Origin: Gyrodactylus bullatarudis
Lineage: Eukaryota > Platyhelminthes > Monogenea > Gyrodactylidea > Gyrodactylidae
NCBI GenBank assembly: GCA_012064415.1
Contig: SSNU01000275.1
Span: forward strand, 132,240 to 196,239
Length of the DNA: 64,000 nucleotides
Reading direction: 5' to 3'
A program made the position numbers and the translations under genes. This document shows positions 12,658 through 21,600 of the stretch, in pieces (position 1 is the first letter of the stretch; every line of letters starts with the position of its first letter). The notes under the pieces were generated by a model, which had not been told where the DNA came from, ran no database searches, and worked only from the letters and a program-made list of their open reading frames with translations.

Positions 12658-13263
12658 ATGGTTAGATAGATCTTTTTAATTTTTTCAGTTAGTCCTCGCT
12701 ATTGGTGACTTTCATATCCCAGATCGTGTTCATTCCATTCATCCTACATTTCTCAATTTGTTATCATCAGGTCGAATTCAGCATGTCTTTTCTACAGGAA
12801 ACCTTACGAACAAGTACATTTACAATTACCTAAAGTCCATTTGTAATGATGTTCACATAGTTAAAGGGGATCTAGACGAAGTAAGAATTCTCACGATAAT
12901 GTTAAGGGTTTTGATTTTCCCGAAACAAAAGTAATTACAGTCGGAAAGTTCAAAATTGGCCTTACGCATGGACATCAAATAGTTCCAGCTGGGGACAAGG
13001 ATGCCCTGGCAATGCTTCAGAGACATCTTGATGTTGACATTCTAATTTCTGGTCACACGCATAAGCTAGAAACATATGAATATTGTGGTAATTTCTACAT
13101 AAATCCAGGAACTGCCACTGGAGCCTATAGTTCGTTCAACAAAGATCCTATTTCATCTTTTGTACTTCTGGACATACAAGATGATACCCTATTATTGTTC
13201 GTTTACAAGCTAGAAGGAAGTGAGCATGTTGTTCAAAGGTCTGAATTCAAAAAGTTCAATTGA
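12658..13263 (+). CDS. VPS29: VPS29 retromer subunit
   Basis: Small subunit of the retromer coat, which recycles cargo from endosomes to the Golgi or plasma membrane. It has a metallophosphoesterase fold that serves as a scaffold. Exons are 12658-12660 (just the ATG), 12689-12880 and 12907-13263, giving 183 aa, the usual length (human 182). Seen: LVLAIGDFHIPDR at the N-terminus, STGNL, THGHQ, VDILISGHTHK and FYINPGTATGAY. The two introns are only 28 bp and 26 bp. Removing them restores the family alignment exactly at MLVLAIGD and at DLDEGFDFPETK. AATAAA polyadenylation signal about 45 bp after the stop. Confidence 0.96.
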
Positions 13264-13629
13264 TTTCATTTTATATATGCATAATTAATTTTTCCATGAT
13301 AATCAAATAATAAAGTGTCAATGATTTTTTAAGTCAATATTTTTCAAGAATTTCATATTCCTTAACAGCTTTCTTGAAAAACTTTTCAGGATAATTTCTC
13401 AGATATTCATTTGTAAATTTTGGATTAGTTTAAATAAAGTTTAGCCTTTGAGTATTACTCATTAAGTATCATTGTGGAGAAGGTTTGTTGATAAAATCAC
13501 TTTTAAGTAAGAAGACAATTGACATGTTTAACAAAAATTTATTTATTTACTTGTGAAAAAGAAAATAGGAAAAATCTTTATTGAGAAATCTAAATGGAAT
13601 CCTTGAAATGAAAGAGAATTGTTAATTCA

Positions 13630-14668
13630 TTAGCAAATATAGACAATATCTTCAGAACTTACTTGACTAATTAAAGAAGACTGACATTTTTCAGGACAAT
13701 CACACTTTCTAGCCAAATTACCAAATCTACTATGATAATAACACAGGTCAAGTGTTTTCTCGCCAACTTTGGAAGGGGTAATTTTGCTTTTTTTGGGTTT
13801 CAACTTTGCAACTTTAGCTATAGGTGCACTATCCAACTCCGAATAAATTCGCTTGCCTAAGAATTTAAGGGGGCAATAAAATTTTATGAAATATACATAA
13901 CAATGAGAATAGTCATACTCTAAAATTGAAAGCCTAAAGAGTATTTCTTCATTAAAATTTCCTCCAATACATTCATTGAAAAATCTATTAGAGTAGCAAA
14001 TAGAATACTACAAAATTTATACTGATACAGTATTAGTAACTCTCACCATTTTTTGGAGCATTATTTCCGTTGATTTTGATGGCCATGTCACAGAGATCCT
14101 CAAGAGTACAATTTTCGATATCAGAAATTAATTTGGTGCGAATATCAGGGGAGAGTGTTGCGAGAAATTCTATTTTGATTTCCAAATCATCTTTAACTTT
14201 GGTGAAGCGTCTAAGTTTTCTTTCAATATTGTCAGAATTTGGATCAAAGTCGCAAATTGCCTCATTCACGCGTTTTAAAATGTATTGATCATTATAAGAT
14301 ATTATATTTAGACAAATTTCTTCCATATTTAAATCACCAGGCTCCATCCATTTAAACAATTTTTTTTTCCAATGGTCAGGAGCATTGATAAAGGCTAAAT
14401 TTAGATAGTATTTTTTGGCTTCAGGTTCTTTTATGTCATTCAGAACTAGTTCTTGCCTAAAAATATAAATCCATAGCTTTATTGAGCATTGATTAAATTC
14501 AGTGGGTTTGAAATCCTTCAAATGACTTTTAATTTGGACCTCAGTGGTTGGTTCTTCCTTCTCAGTTTTAGACGCTTTGAATTTTTCCTTAAATTCAGAT
14601 ATCCGTTGAAGTAATCTTTGCGAAATTTTATCTTCACTGTCATCAACATTTCCCTGACTATCACTCAT
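13630..14668 (-). CDS. Retrotransposon gag-derived protein with zinc knuckle
   Basis: Two exons, 14668-14047 and 13856-13630, split by a 190 bp GTGAGA...TTAG intron; 282 aa. The first exon is helical and charged and resembles the capsid-like body of LTR-retrotransposon gag (around WIYIFRQELVLNDI and LATLSPDIRTKLI). The second carries the CYYHSRFGNLARKC...C knuckle typical of Ty3/BEL-type gag. The stop follows soon after. No protease, RT, integrase or LTR is visible nearby. The reading frames are intact, an intron separates body from knuckle, and the gene sits between housekeeping genes with its start 123 bp from that of LYAR. This favours a domesticated gag gene. An insertion that simply lost pol is the alternative. 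Confidence 0.7.
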
Positions 14669-14791
14669 CTGTGGAATTTTTAAATAAAGATTATTAACAA
14701 ATAAGCTTTCTTAAAACAAACGAAAAATTAGTTTTCGACACCCGACTTACTTTTAATCTACACTTTTTATAAAAAAATTGTATGAAAAAAC
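14669..14791. promoter_or_regulatory. Divergent promoter region, gag-derived gene and LYAR
   Basis: 123 bp lie between the start codons at 14668 (-) and 14792 (+). It is AT-rich and no specific element can be pinned down. Confidence 0.4.
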
Positions 14792-15579
14792 ATGGTAGTT
14801 TTTGTATGCGATGGATGTAATGCTTCTATAAAGGGAAAGCAAGTACCCGGCCACTTTGGAAAATGTAGAGGAAATCAAATATCTTGTGTTGATTGTCAAA
14901 AAATTTTTACGTAATTGGTCTTTTTATTAAAAATATAAGATTAAAAGATTTCAGTTCCCATAAAACATGCTTATCAGAGGCAGAAAAGTACGATTCTCCT
15001 AATTTTAAACCTGGCCAACAGTCTAAAGCCCAAAAAAAGGCAAATTCTTGGATGACTTGCATCCAGCAAGCTATAGATAATATTGAGCCAAAGAATCTAG
15101 ATGTTTTGTCGATTTTAGTTAAACTCAAAAATTCAGATAACGCTCCAAGGAATCTTAAAAAAATGAAGGTAATTTATTAGAAATAAGTTTAGAATTTCTT
15201 AAAAAACTATAATGGCTTTAATGTCGAAAAAGCTTATGAACTAATTATGAAAGAATCCAAAAAGTCTAACGAGATTAAAATTGATGAGCCCAAAAATAAA
15301 AGACAAAAGCTATCAGTTGAGGATGCGAAAGTGGTTGAGGAGGGTAGCCAAGAACGATTCTCTTTCAGTTTTTCAGCTAGGGAAATCTTAGAGAAAAATG
15401 GTGAAGGAATGCCCCTACCAAAATTGATGAAGCACATTATCAAAGCTTTCCGAAGTTCAGAATACAACAACGCCAATCTCACCAAGGAGGAAATCAAGAC
15501 CAAGATTATGAAAAAGTTGAAGAGATGCCCAACAATTCAGATATCGGAGGATAATTTGGCCAGCTTAATTGAAACATGA
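14792..15579 (+). CDS. LYAR: LYAR-like nucleolar zinc-finger protein
   Basis: Cell growth-regulating nucleolar protein, linked to pre-rRNA processing and transcription control. Exons 14792-14910, 14940-15168 and 15193-15579 give 244 aa. Seen: N-terminal paired LYAR-type C2HC fingers (VVFVCDGCNASIKGKQVPGH, then CVDCQKIF...SSHKTC), a W-containing linker, a Lys-rich middle with a basic nuclear signal (KNKRQK), and the C-terminal helical domain of LYAR proteins (KLMKHIIKAF). Introns are 29 bp and 24 bp. Without their removal the frame breaks in the first finger. It is shorter than human LYAR (379 aa) because the low-complexity middle is reduced. AATAAA at 15597-15602. Confidence 0.88.
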
Positions 15580-15630
15580 TTAATTCATTGAATATGAATA
15601 AAAAATATTAATTAATTAATTTCATTTTAT
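15580..15630. terminator. Overlapping convergent poly(A) region, LYAR and MAK16
   Basis: Only 51 bp lie between the two stop codons. An AATAAA for LYAR is at 15597-15602 on +. One for MAK16 is at 15631-15626 on -, overlapping the last base of its stop codon. The two 3' UTRs must overlap in antisense. Confidence 0.6.
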
Positions 15631-16440
15631 TCAATCATCACGTTCCTCTGTTATTTTGATACATTTCCTCTTTTTCGAGGGTCCTGCCGCAAGCACTAAT
15701 TCTTTCTCAGATTCACTGTCAGAGGGGACATTGTACTCTTCAATGTCTTCATTTTCAGACTCTTCAATATCCGAAGCATCTGTATATACAACATTGTCTT
15801 CATCCTCAGACTCCTCGTTGTAGTTCTCTTCATCAGTGTTCATCTCATCAAAATCTTTTTGAGTGTCAAGAACTTCTTCGAAAGCCTTTCTGTCGATATT
15901 ATAAATTTCTTTATTGTCGATAGTTCCGCCCTTGATACGTTCAAGGATTTCATTCTCTACTGAAGTGGATATTTTTGCAATCCTCAAGGCTTTTTCTTCT
16001 CGCCTTAATTCACGACGTTCCACTTTTTTAAATACTGGAACAATTCTCTTTTGTCTGGTCATGGCAATATTTCTCATGCGTTGAAGATACGCTTTAGTTC
16101 TATCGTATCTAGCTTTCACCCGTGATATATTCCATTTATCCCAGTAAATAAGATGTTTCTTTATCTGTTCCAAAGCCTTCTCATTATTTTTACTTAGCTT
16201 TACTCTTTCCCATTGCTTATCCGGATAAGGACAACGTTCCGGTTCTTTCATGTACAAATATATTATACCATCTCTCTCCTTGATAGTTGCATACCTTGAA
16301 TTAGCTAATGGACATGAACGACGATTACATAATCCAGTGACATTATACTCATTCTTACAAAAGGCTCCTGCTTTGGTCTTTATTTTAAAGGAGCAAAATG
16401 AATTGTTGACAATGCTCCAGACTAGATTATCTGAGTTCAT
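15631..16440 (-). CDS. MAK16: MAK16 ribosome-biogenesis protein
   Basis: Nucleolar factor for 60S subunit assembly (pre-rRNA processing). Single exon of 269 aa starting at the ATG at 16440. Seen: the N-terminal MAK16/L28e-type domain with CSFKIKTKAGAFCKNEYNVT, GLCNRRSCPLANSRYATIKE, WERVKLSKNNEKALEQI and the RQKRIVPVFKK region, followed by an acidic tail (DEMNTDEENYNEESEDED) and a basic end (PSKKRKC), all as expected of the family. It lies 119 bp from the CHMP3 start codon and 51 bp from the end of LYAR. Confidence 0.97.
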   Translation of the reverse strand: MNSDNLVWSIVNNSFCSFKIKTKAGAFCKNEYNVTGLCNRRSCPLANSRYATIKERDGIIYLYMKEPERCPYPDKQWERVKLSKNNEKALEQIKKHLIYWDKWNISRVKARYDRTKAYLQRMRNIAMTRQKRIVPVFKKVERRELRREEKALRIAKISTSVENEILERIKGGTIDNKEIYNIDRKAFEEVLDTQKDFDEMNTDEENYNEESEDEDNVVYTDASDIEESENEDIEEYNVPSDSESEKELVLAAGPSKKRKCIKITEERDD

Positions 16441-16559
16441 TTACAAGTTTATGAGAAAAGTCAGACTTTTTTCCAAATTGTGATTTATTCAAACAAATAA
16501 ATTTAAGTCAATATAGAATTTCCAAACTTTTGAGTTGAAATTACAAAACCCTGGTAAAT
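16441..16559. promoter_or_regulatory. Divergent promoter region, MAK16 and CHMP3
   Basis: 119 bp between start codons. No clear core motif. Confidence 0.4.
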
Positions 16560-17186
16560 ATGTTTGCGGATATGCTTTCCAAGAAGAAGAGCCCTCGCGA
16601 GCAGATTTTCCAATTAAAGATGGAGATGAAAAAACCTCAACGTAGGCTGAACGCTGAAGTTGTAAAAATCAATAGACAAATTGAAGTTCTCACTATGGAA
16701 ATTAAAAAAGCTCAAGACGATACAACCCGTAGGACTTTGGCAAAAGCTTTAATAAAAGCAAAGAAAGCAAAGGAGAGGTGCCAACTTGCATCAGTTGAAA
16801 TTGATTCCATAACATATTCTCTAACAGATCAAATGAATACTCAAATTGCCTTAAGTGGAATTGCCAAAATTAATGGTCTCACCGAAAAAATGCAAAAGTT
16901 ATACAGAACACCGGAGATTCAATCAGAAATGATGAATCTTAGTAAGCAAATGACCAAAATGAAAATTATGGACGAAATGATTTCAGATACAATGGATTCC
17001 ACTTTTGATGTTGACGAAGAAGTTGTTGATCAAGAGGTTGAGTCAGTTATTTTGGAGTTAACCAAGGATACCATGAAAAATGCTCCTAGTGCTGTCAAGG
17101 ATAAACTTCCGAACAAAGTTTCCGAGCCAACATCACAAAAGGATGAAGATCTGTTGACATCCAGGCTTGAAAATCTCCTGAATTAA
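16560..17186 (+). CDS. CHMP3: ESCRT-III subunit CHMP3/VPS24
   Basis: ESCRT-III filament protein that acts with CHMP2 and VPS4 in multivesicular-body sorting, abscission and membrane repair. Single exon of 208 aa, near family length (human 222). Seen: basic N-terminal helices (KKPQRRLNAEVVKINRQIE), helix 2 with the KAKKAKERCQLAS block, IPEIQ-like RTPEIQSEMMNLSKQMTKM typical of the CHMP2/CHMP3 branch, an acidic C-terminal region and a MIM1-like end DLLTSRLENLLN for VPS4 binding. KNAPSAVKDKLP matches the CHMP3 tail better than CHMP2A/B. Confidence 0.92.
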   Translation: MFADMLSKKKSPREQIFQLKMEMKKPQRRLNAEVVKINRQIEVLTMEIKKAQDDTTRRTLAKALIKAKKAKERCQLASVEIDSITYSLTDQMNTQIALSGIAKINGLTEKMQKLYRTPEIQSEMMNLSKQMTKMKIMDEMISDTMDSTFDVDEEVVDQEVESVILELTKDTMKNAPSAVKDKLPNKVSEPTSQKDEDLLTSRLENLLN

Positions 17187-17764
17187 ATTGTAATTTCGAT
17201 GCAAGATTTCTTGCAGCACGAACCACTGATTAGAATTATCATTCATTGGTTTGATTATAACTTTCATATATACATTCTGAGCTAATATTGTTTTGTAAAT
17301 TGTATAATTTATTATATTTCAAAGATTTTCATTATTCAAATGCAACATTTTAATCATATATCCTAAATATTTGGCCTAACTAATTCTTTTTTAATTTGAA
17401 TTAGGCGAATACACAGACAGTTCTGATTTAATAGTGGAATTTATGTGTAAAAATAGGCTGATAATTAAAATTAATTATTACAAAGCACACTTGCACGGAA
17501 AACACTAGTTAACAATTGAAGATTTCACTTATTATTTTACACAGTAAAATTTACTACTGTTGGGTGTTAATTAAGCTTTCCAAATAATATTTCATAGCTG
17601 TATATAATAATACGTGAGTCTAGACAAAATAAATAAACACAAAATAGCTATAAAAATACTTTATTGACATTATTCATCTTTTTGTAAGAGTACGTGGTCC
17701 TGTTTGATTTGAAAATATCTGACTTTGATTCTGTTATTACAATTTGTCAGTTCCCTCGGGTATT
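17187..17764. other. 3' flanks of CHMP3 and TXNDC15-like gene
   Basis: 578 bp between two convergent stop codons. It is AT-rich UTR or spacer with no coding sign, and AAATAAATAAAC near 17629 may serve polyadenylation of CHMP3. Confidence 0.5.
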
Positions 17765-18562
17765 TTAATTACTTTCAGGAAGAGCTTGAAGAAAGTCCTG
17801 CGAATGTGAGTCCTGTAGAAGAGACATTCTACTAGTTGATCGAATCAAGATTATCAGAAATTTCCTAAATGAGAGTAACTTGGAGTTTATCAAGGTCTGA
17901 TTGAGATAAACAAAACTAGATAACATGATTATCCAGAGGGATAAAATCCAAAGACTAAAGTTTTCCTTTTCTGATGATTCCTGTCGATAAACTGTGTTTT
18001 TGTTGTATTTGAATATGGGAATTTCTGAGGTGGATAGCCAGATGAAATCGATCAACTGGTCGATTTTGAAGTCTAATTCTTCATATTCAGCATATATAAT
18101 ATTTCCAACTAAGAGAATGAGTTTTGGGGTGAAAAATAGATCGAAATTCCACTTTATGGATAAGAATTCTTCTTCTCTTATTGAATAGAATCGAAACTGG
18201 GGGAATAATTTGATCAATTGCTGAATCTCGGGGAAAGTTTGTCGACTATACTCACATTTAGGAGAATAGACAAGTAGAAATTTACAGTCGTACAAAACGA
18301 GGTTGTGATCTTCAATTAAAATCCTATCATTTTTTGATACTGCGTGTGGATATGTTTGATTATCTTTTCTAAACTCGTATTTACTAGTAAAAATATTTTT
18401 GATTGTATTTCTATCGGTGGGAATGAGATCATTTTTGTTGATTAATGATTGGAAAATGGATTTAGTTGCACATCGTTTAGACCATCCGTTGATTTCTATT
18501 TTTGGTGTTCCTTCTGTAATCTGAATAATATAAAACTGCAAAATTGCGCAAAGCAAAAACAT
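17765..18562 (-). CDS. Thioredoxin-like single-pass membrane protein, TXNDC15-like
   Basis: 265 aa from the ATG at 18562, chosen because it opens with a signal peptide (MFLLCAILQFYIIQITEG). An open frame extends 23 codons further but has no earlier ATG. Seen: a thioredoxin-like domain at about 85-180 with FLLVYSPKCEYSRQTFPEI in place of the active site and a cis-Pro position FFTPKLIL at about 143-150, then one membrane helix at about 203-223 and a cytosolic tail. TXNDC15 proteins have this order and also lack a full CXXC. Only one Cys remains here (SPKCEYS), so oxidoreductase activity is unlikely. TXNDC15 relatives act in the ER and in ciliary signalling; the identification is moderate, and TMX proteins are the alternative. 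Its start is 77 bp from that of MKK7. Confidence 0.65.
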   Translation of the reverse strand: MFLLCAILQFYIIQITEGTPKIEINGWSKRCATKSIFQSLINKNDLIPTDRNTIKNIFTSKYEFRKDNQTYPHAVSKNDRILIEDHNLVLYDCKFLLVYSPKCEYSRQTFPEIQQLIKLFPQFRFYSIREEEFLSIKWNFDLFFTPKLILLVGNIIYAEYEELDFKIDQLIDFIWLSTSEIPIFKYNKNTVYRQESSEKENFSLWILSLWIIMLSSFVYLNQTLINSKLLSFRKFLIILIRSTSRMSLLQDSHSQDFLQALPESN

Positions 18563-18639
18563 TTTCAAATTAGCAACGTCATTTAAAATAATACATGGTC
18601 GACTAATTCTTTTTCTAAGCCCATAATTCAAAAAGGAAA
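18563..18639. promoter_or_regulatory. Divergent promoter region, TXNDC15-like gene and MKK7
   Basis: 77 bp between start codons at 18562 (-) and 18640 (+); part must be transcribed leader. No identifiable motif. Confidence 0.35.
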
Positions 18640-21600
18640 ATGACGAATTTTCCTGAGGGCTATGAGAAACCGAAAGAAAGGCAGCTCCACTACAGAGACA
18701 TGTCCCTAAAAAATCTCAGGCTCCAACCAAAACGTCCGAATGAATGTAAGTGCTATCTGTAATAATTTTCCAGTGACATTGAGGAATCGATCAGAATCAC
18801 CAGCAGCTAATTTTGGACAATCTAGAAAAGCCAAGTCCCTGAGTAGAGACATTGTCAATGATCTTCGACTCATAAGTGGCAAATTCAAGTTCAATAAGAA
18901 AACTATTTTTGCCTCTTTTGATGATTTCATCAATGAATGTCACATGGGATCTGGAACATGTTCTGTTGTCTTCAAAGTCCGTCACAAACAGCATAAAGAA
19001 TTTTGCATGGCAGTTAAACAAATGCAACAGTACTCAAACTCTGAAGAGGAAACAAAAAGAATTCTTATGGATTTAGATGTTATTATAAAAAGTCATGACT
19101 GCCTTCACATTGTCCAATGCTATGGGATTATTTACTCCCCAGAAATCGTCTGGATTGGCATGGAAATTATGGCCACATGCATTGAAAAGCTGTTAGAGCA
19201 TGTGGATTTTATACCTGAGAAGGCCGTCGCCAAAATAGCGGTAGCTATCATTAAAGCTTTGGATTATCTCAAAATATCTCATAAAATCATTCACAGAGGT
19301 GAGCATTCAACTATTTACCAATGTAATCCATGTTCTTATTTCTCCTTATATTATATCCCTTTTACAATCTTTCTCGCCAAACAACTGCAAGTTAATGATA
19401 AAATATTGGTATTCTTTCCTCATTGATAGGATATTGATTACAATTTGTTTTATTTTAATACAGTCAAAAGGTATCATCATAATCTAACATGAAAATGTTT
19501 AATATTTTTTTGTCTAATTAATTAACATGTTTAATTATAAATAATATGTTTACTAATCTAAAATTAACCTTTAACTTATTTATAAAGAGAGGTTAAAATC
19601 AATGGAATGCATTAAATAAATCACGAAAGGATTTGAAAAATTTGCAAATCGAATTTTTGACATTCTGAAGATGGAAAGTTATCCCATTGAATATAAAAGT
19701 GTTTATCAGGGTTAAAAATGTGAACCATGTGATGTTATTCAGATCAAAATCAAAAGTCATAGTCATGAATTTGCACGCATAAAACAAAATAAATTTAGAA
19801 AATTATTAGGATGGAAGTAAATGAAAAAGTAAATGTGTAATGCATCTTGAAAATAAATGTCTTGTTAGCTTATAAGAAGAAACAATTTGACCTAACCTTC
19901 TCTCATCTTTTTTAACCTGTATATATAGGATCAATATATACGACACAAAATTGTTGATTTATAAGTAGTTGAATTAACAGGACTTTTCATACTTTGGATT
20001 ATAATCTGACCAAATAAAAATTTTAATATTAGCTTGAGAACACAATTTAAATACAGAATAAAAAATGTTTATCGATGAAAAAATTATTTCTAACTAGAGA
20101 CCAATCGTTTGACCGATCGACTTATTCTCTACATTTGATCAATCAATTAAATTTCGCTCAGATCACATAAAAATTGACAAAAAATTTCAAATACTACAGT
20201 CTGGATAATGTCATAGCGTTTTCTTTAATATTTTATTTTGCCATTAACAAAATAATTATAAATTAAGAATTACTATCTCGAATAAAAAGTTGTATTTAAT
20301 GTATTGATTTTTACATTATATTCTAATATGTAGATATTCTCTTTCCCAGTTACTGGTAGAGTAAATGTGAAAACCCTGAAGATAAGCTCATAATACAAAT
20401 ACTTTTATTAAAAATATATTTGTTTGTAAAACCTCATTGGATGTAAAATTTAATTTATTGCATAAAATAAATTAGCTAAACCTGACTAAAAAATCTGTGA
20501 ATTATCTTAACCCTTCAATGAAGGGCCTTCATGTCCCATTGTTCCATCAGTGGAACACAACATTTTCTTGAGTGATAATTTTCACCCCTTTAGAAAGGAA
20601 ATTTATTAAGCTGGAAAAATATCTGTAATTCATAAAGATAGCTTTTCACTGATACTAACCAAAGTTATTTGAAAGAGTTAATATCTGGAATCAGCGTACT
20701 TATTTTGGTAAGGTTACAAATTTTCTAATTTTTGTGATGAAAAAAATAATTTGGGACATGAAGGGTTAAACTAAGTGAAGCTTAATAATGTTTAAAATCT
20801 ACTTGTCAGGAAAATAAATATTTTTCCTATCCTACAGGGCATTGAGACTTTAGAAAAGTTTGGCACTTCCTTCGTTTTAATAACTTATCCGCTCATCAAA
20901 TTATGGGATTAAATGATGAATAGTCAAGTAGCTTTCGATTAAATCTGTTCAATTTATTTCATTAACTTTAATGGTAACATTCTGATCTAATTTCCTAATC
21001 TTGAATAAACCACGTTGATTAATTTCATTTAGAAAAAAGAACTGGACATATTTTCAAGTTTTTATACATGTTTTTTATGGTTCTTTAAATAAAGCTATTC
21101 TCAATGGACCAATCAAAATGAATCAATGATACTCGATGTATTGAATGGGAAGGAGAGGTCTAAGTATATTGCATTTTTTGACCTATTCAACCTGTAACTA
21201 AGTTATACAAACGAATCAAGCCTTTATGTGATGTTTATTGCACCTGCGTAATAACTGAGAATTTCCGACTTTAAATAATCGCCCTATTTATGTCTTATTT
21301 TTCAAATGTCCAATGTAATTTTTATTACTTTCTTCCAGATTTTCCTTTGGTTTGGAAATCATCTTGATTATCCCCTATGTATAGGCCCGTCTATACATAC
21401 TGAGAGTGATATGTCGATAAAATTACGTTCTACCACAAAGTTTCTTGCCATATCTTCTGAATTTCATAGCTCCAAAATATCATTCTCCGATAAATTAAGG
21501 ACATCAATTAAAGACGAAAAAATTTTTCCAATGAATCAACTCAATGAAACTCAATGGAATTTGCTTCGTTAAAAAACTTCTCAAGCTCGAATTATTTATA

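Noticed and set aside
18562..18631. Upstream extension of the TXNDC15-like frame to 18631
   Set aside because: No ATG in the extension, and it would bury the signal peptide; the ATG at 18562 is the natural start.
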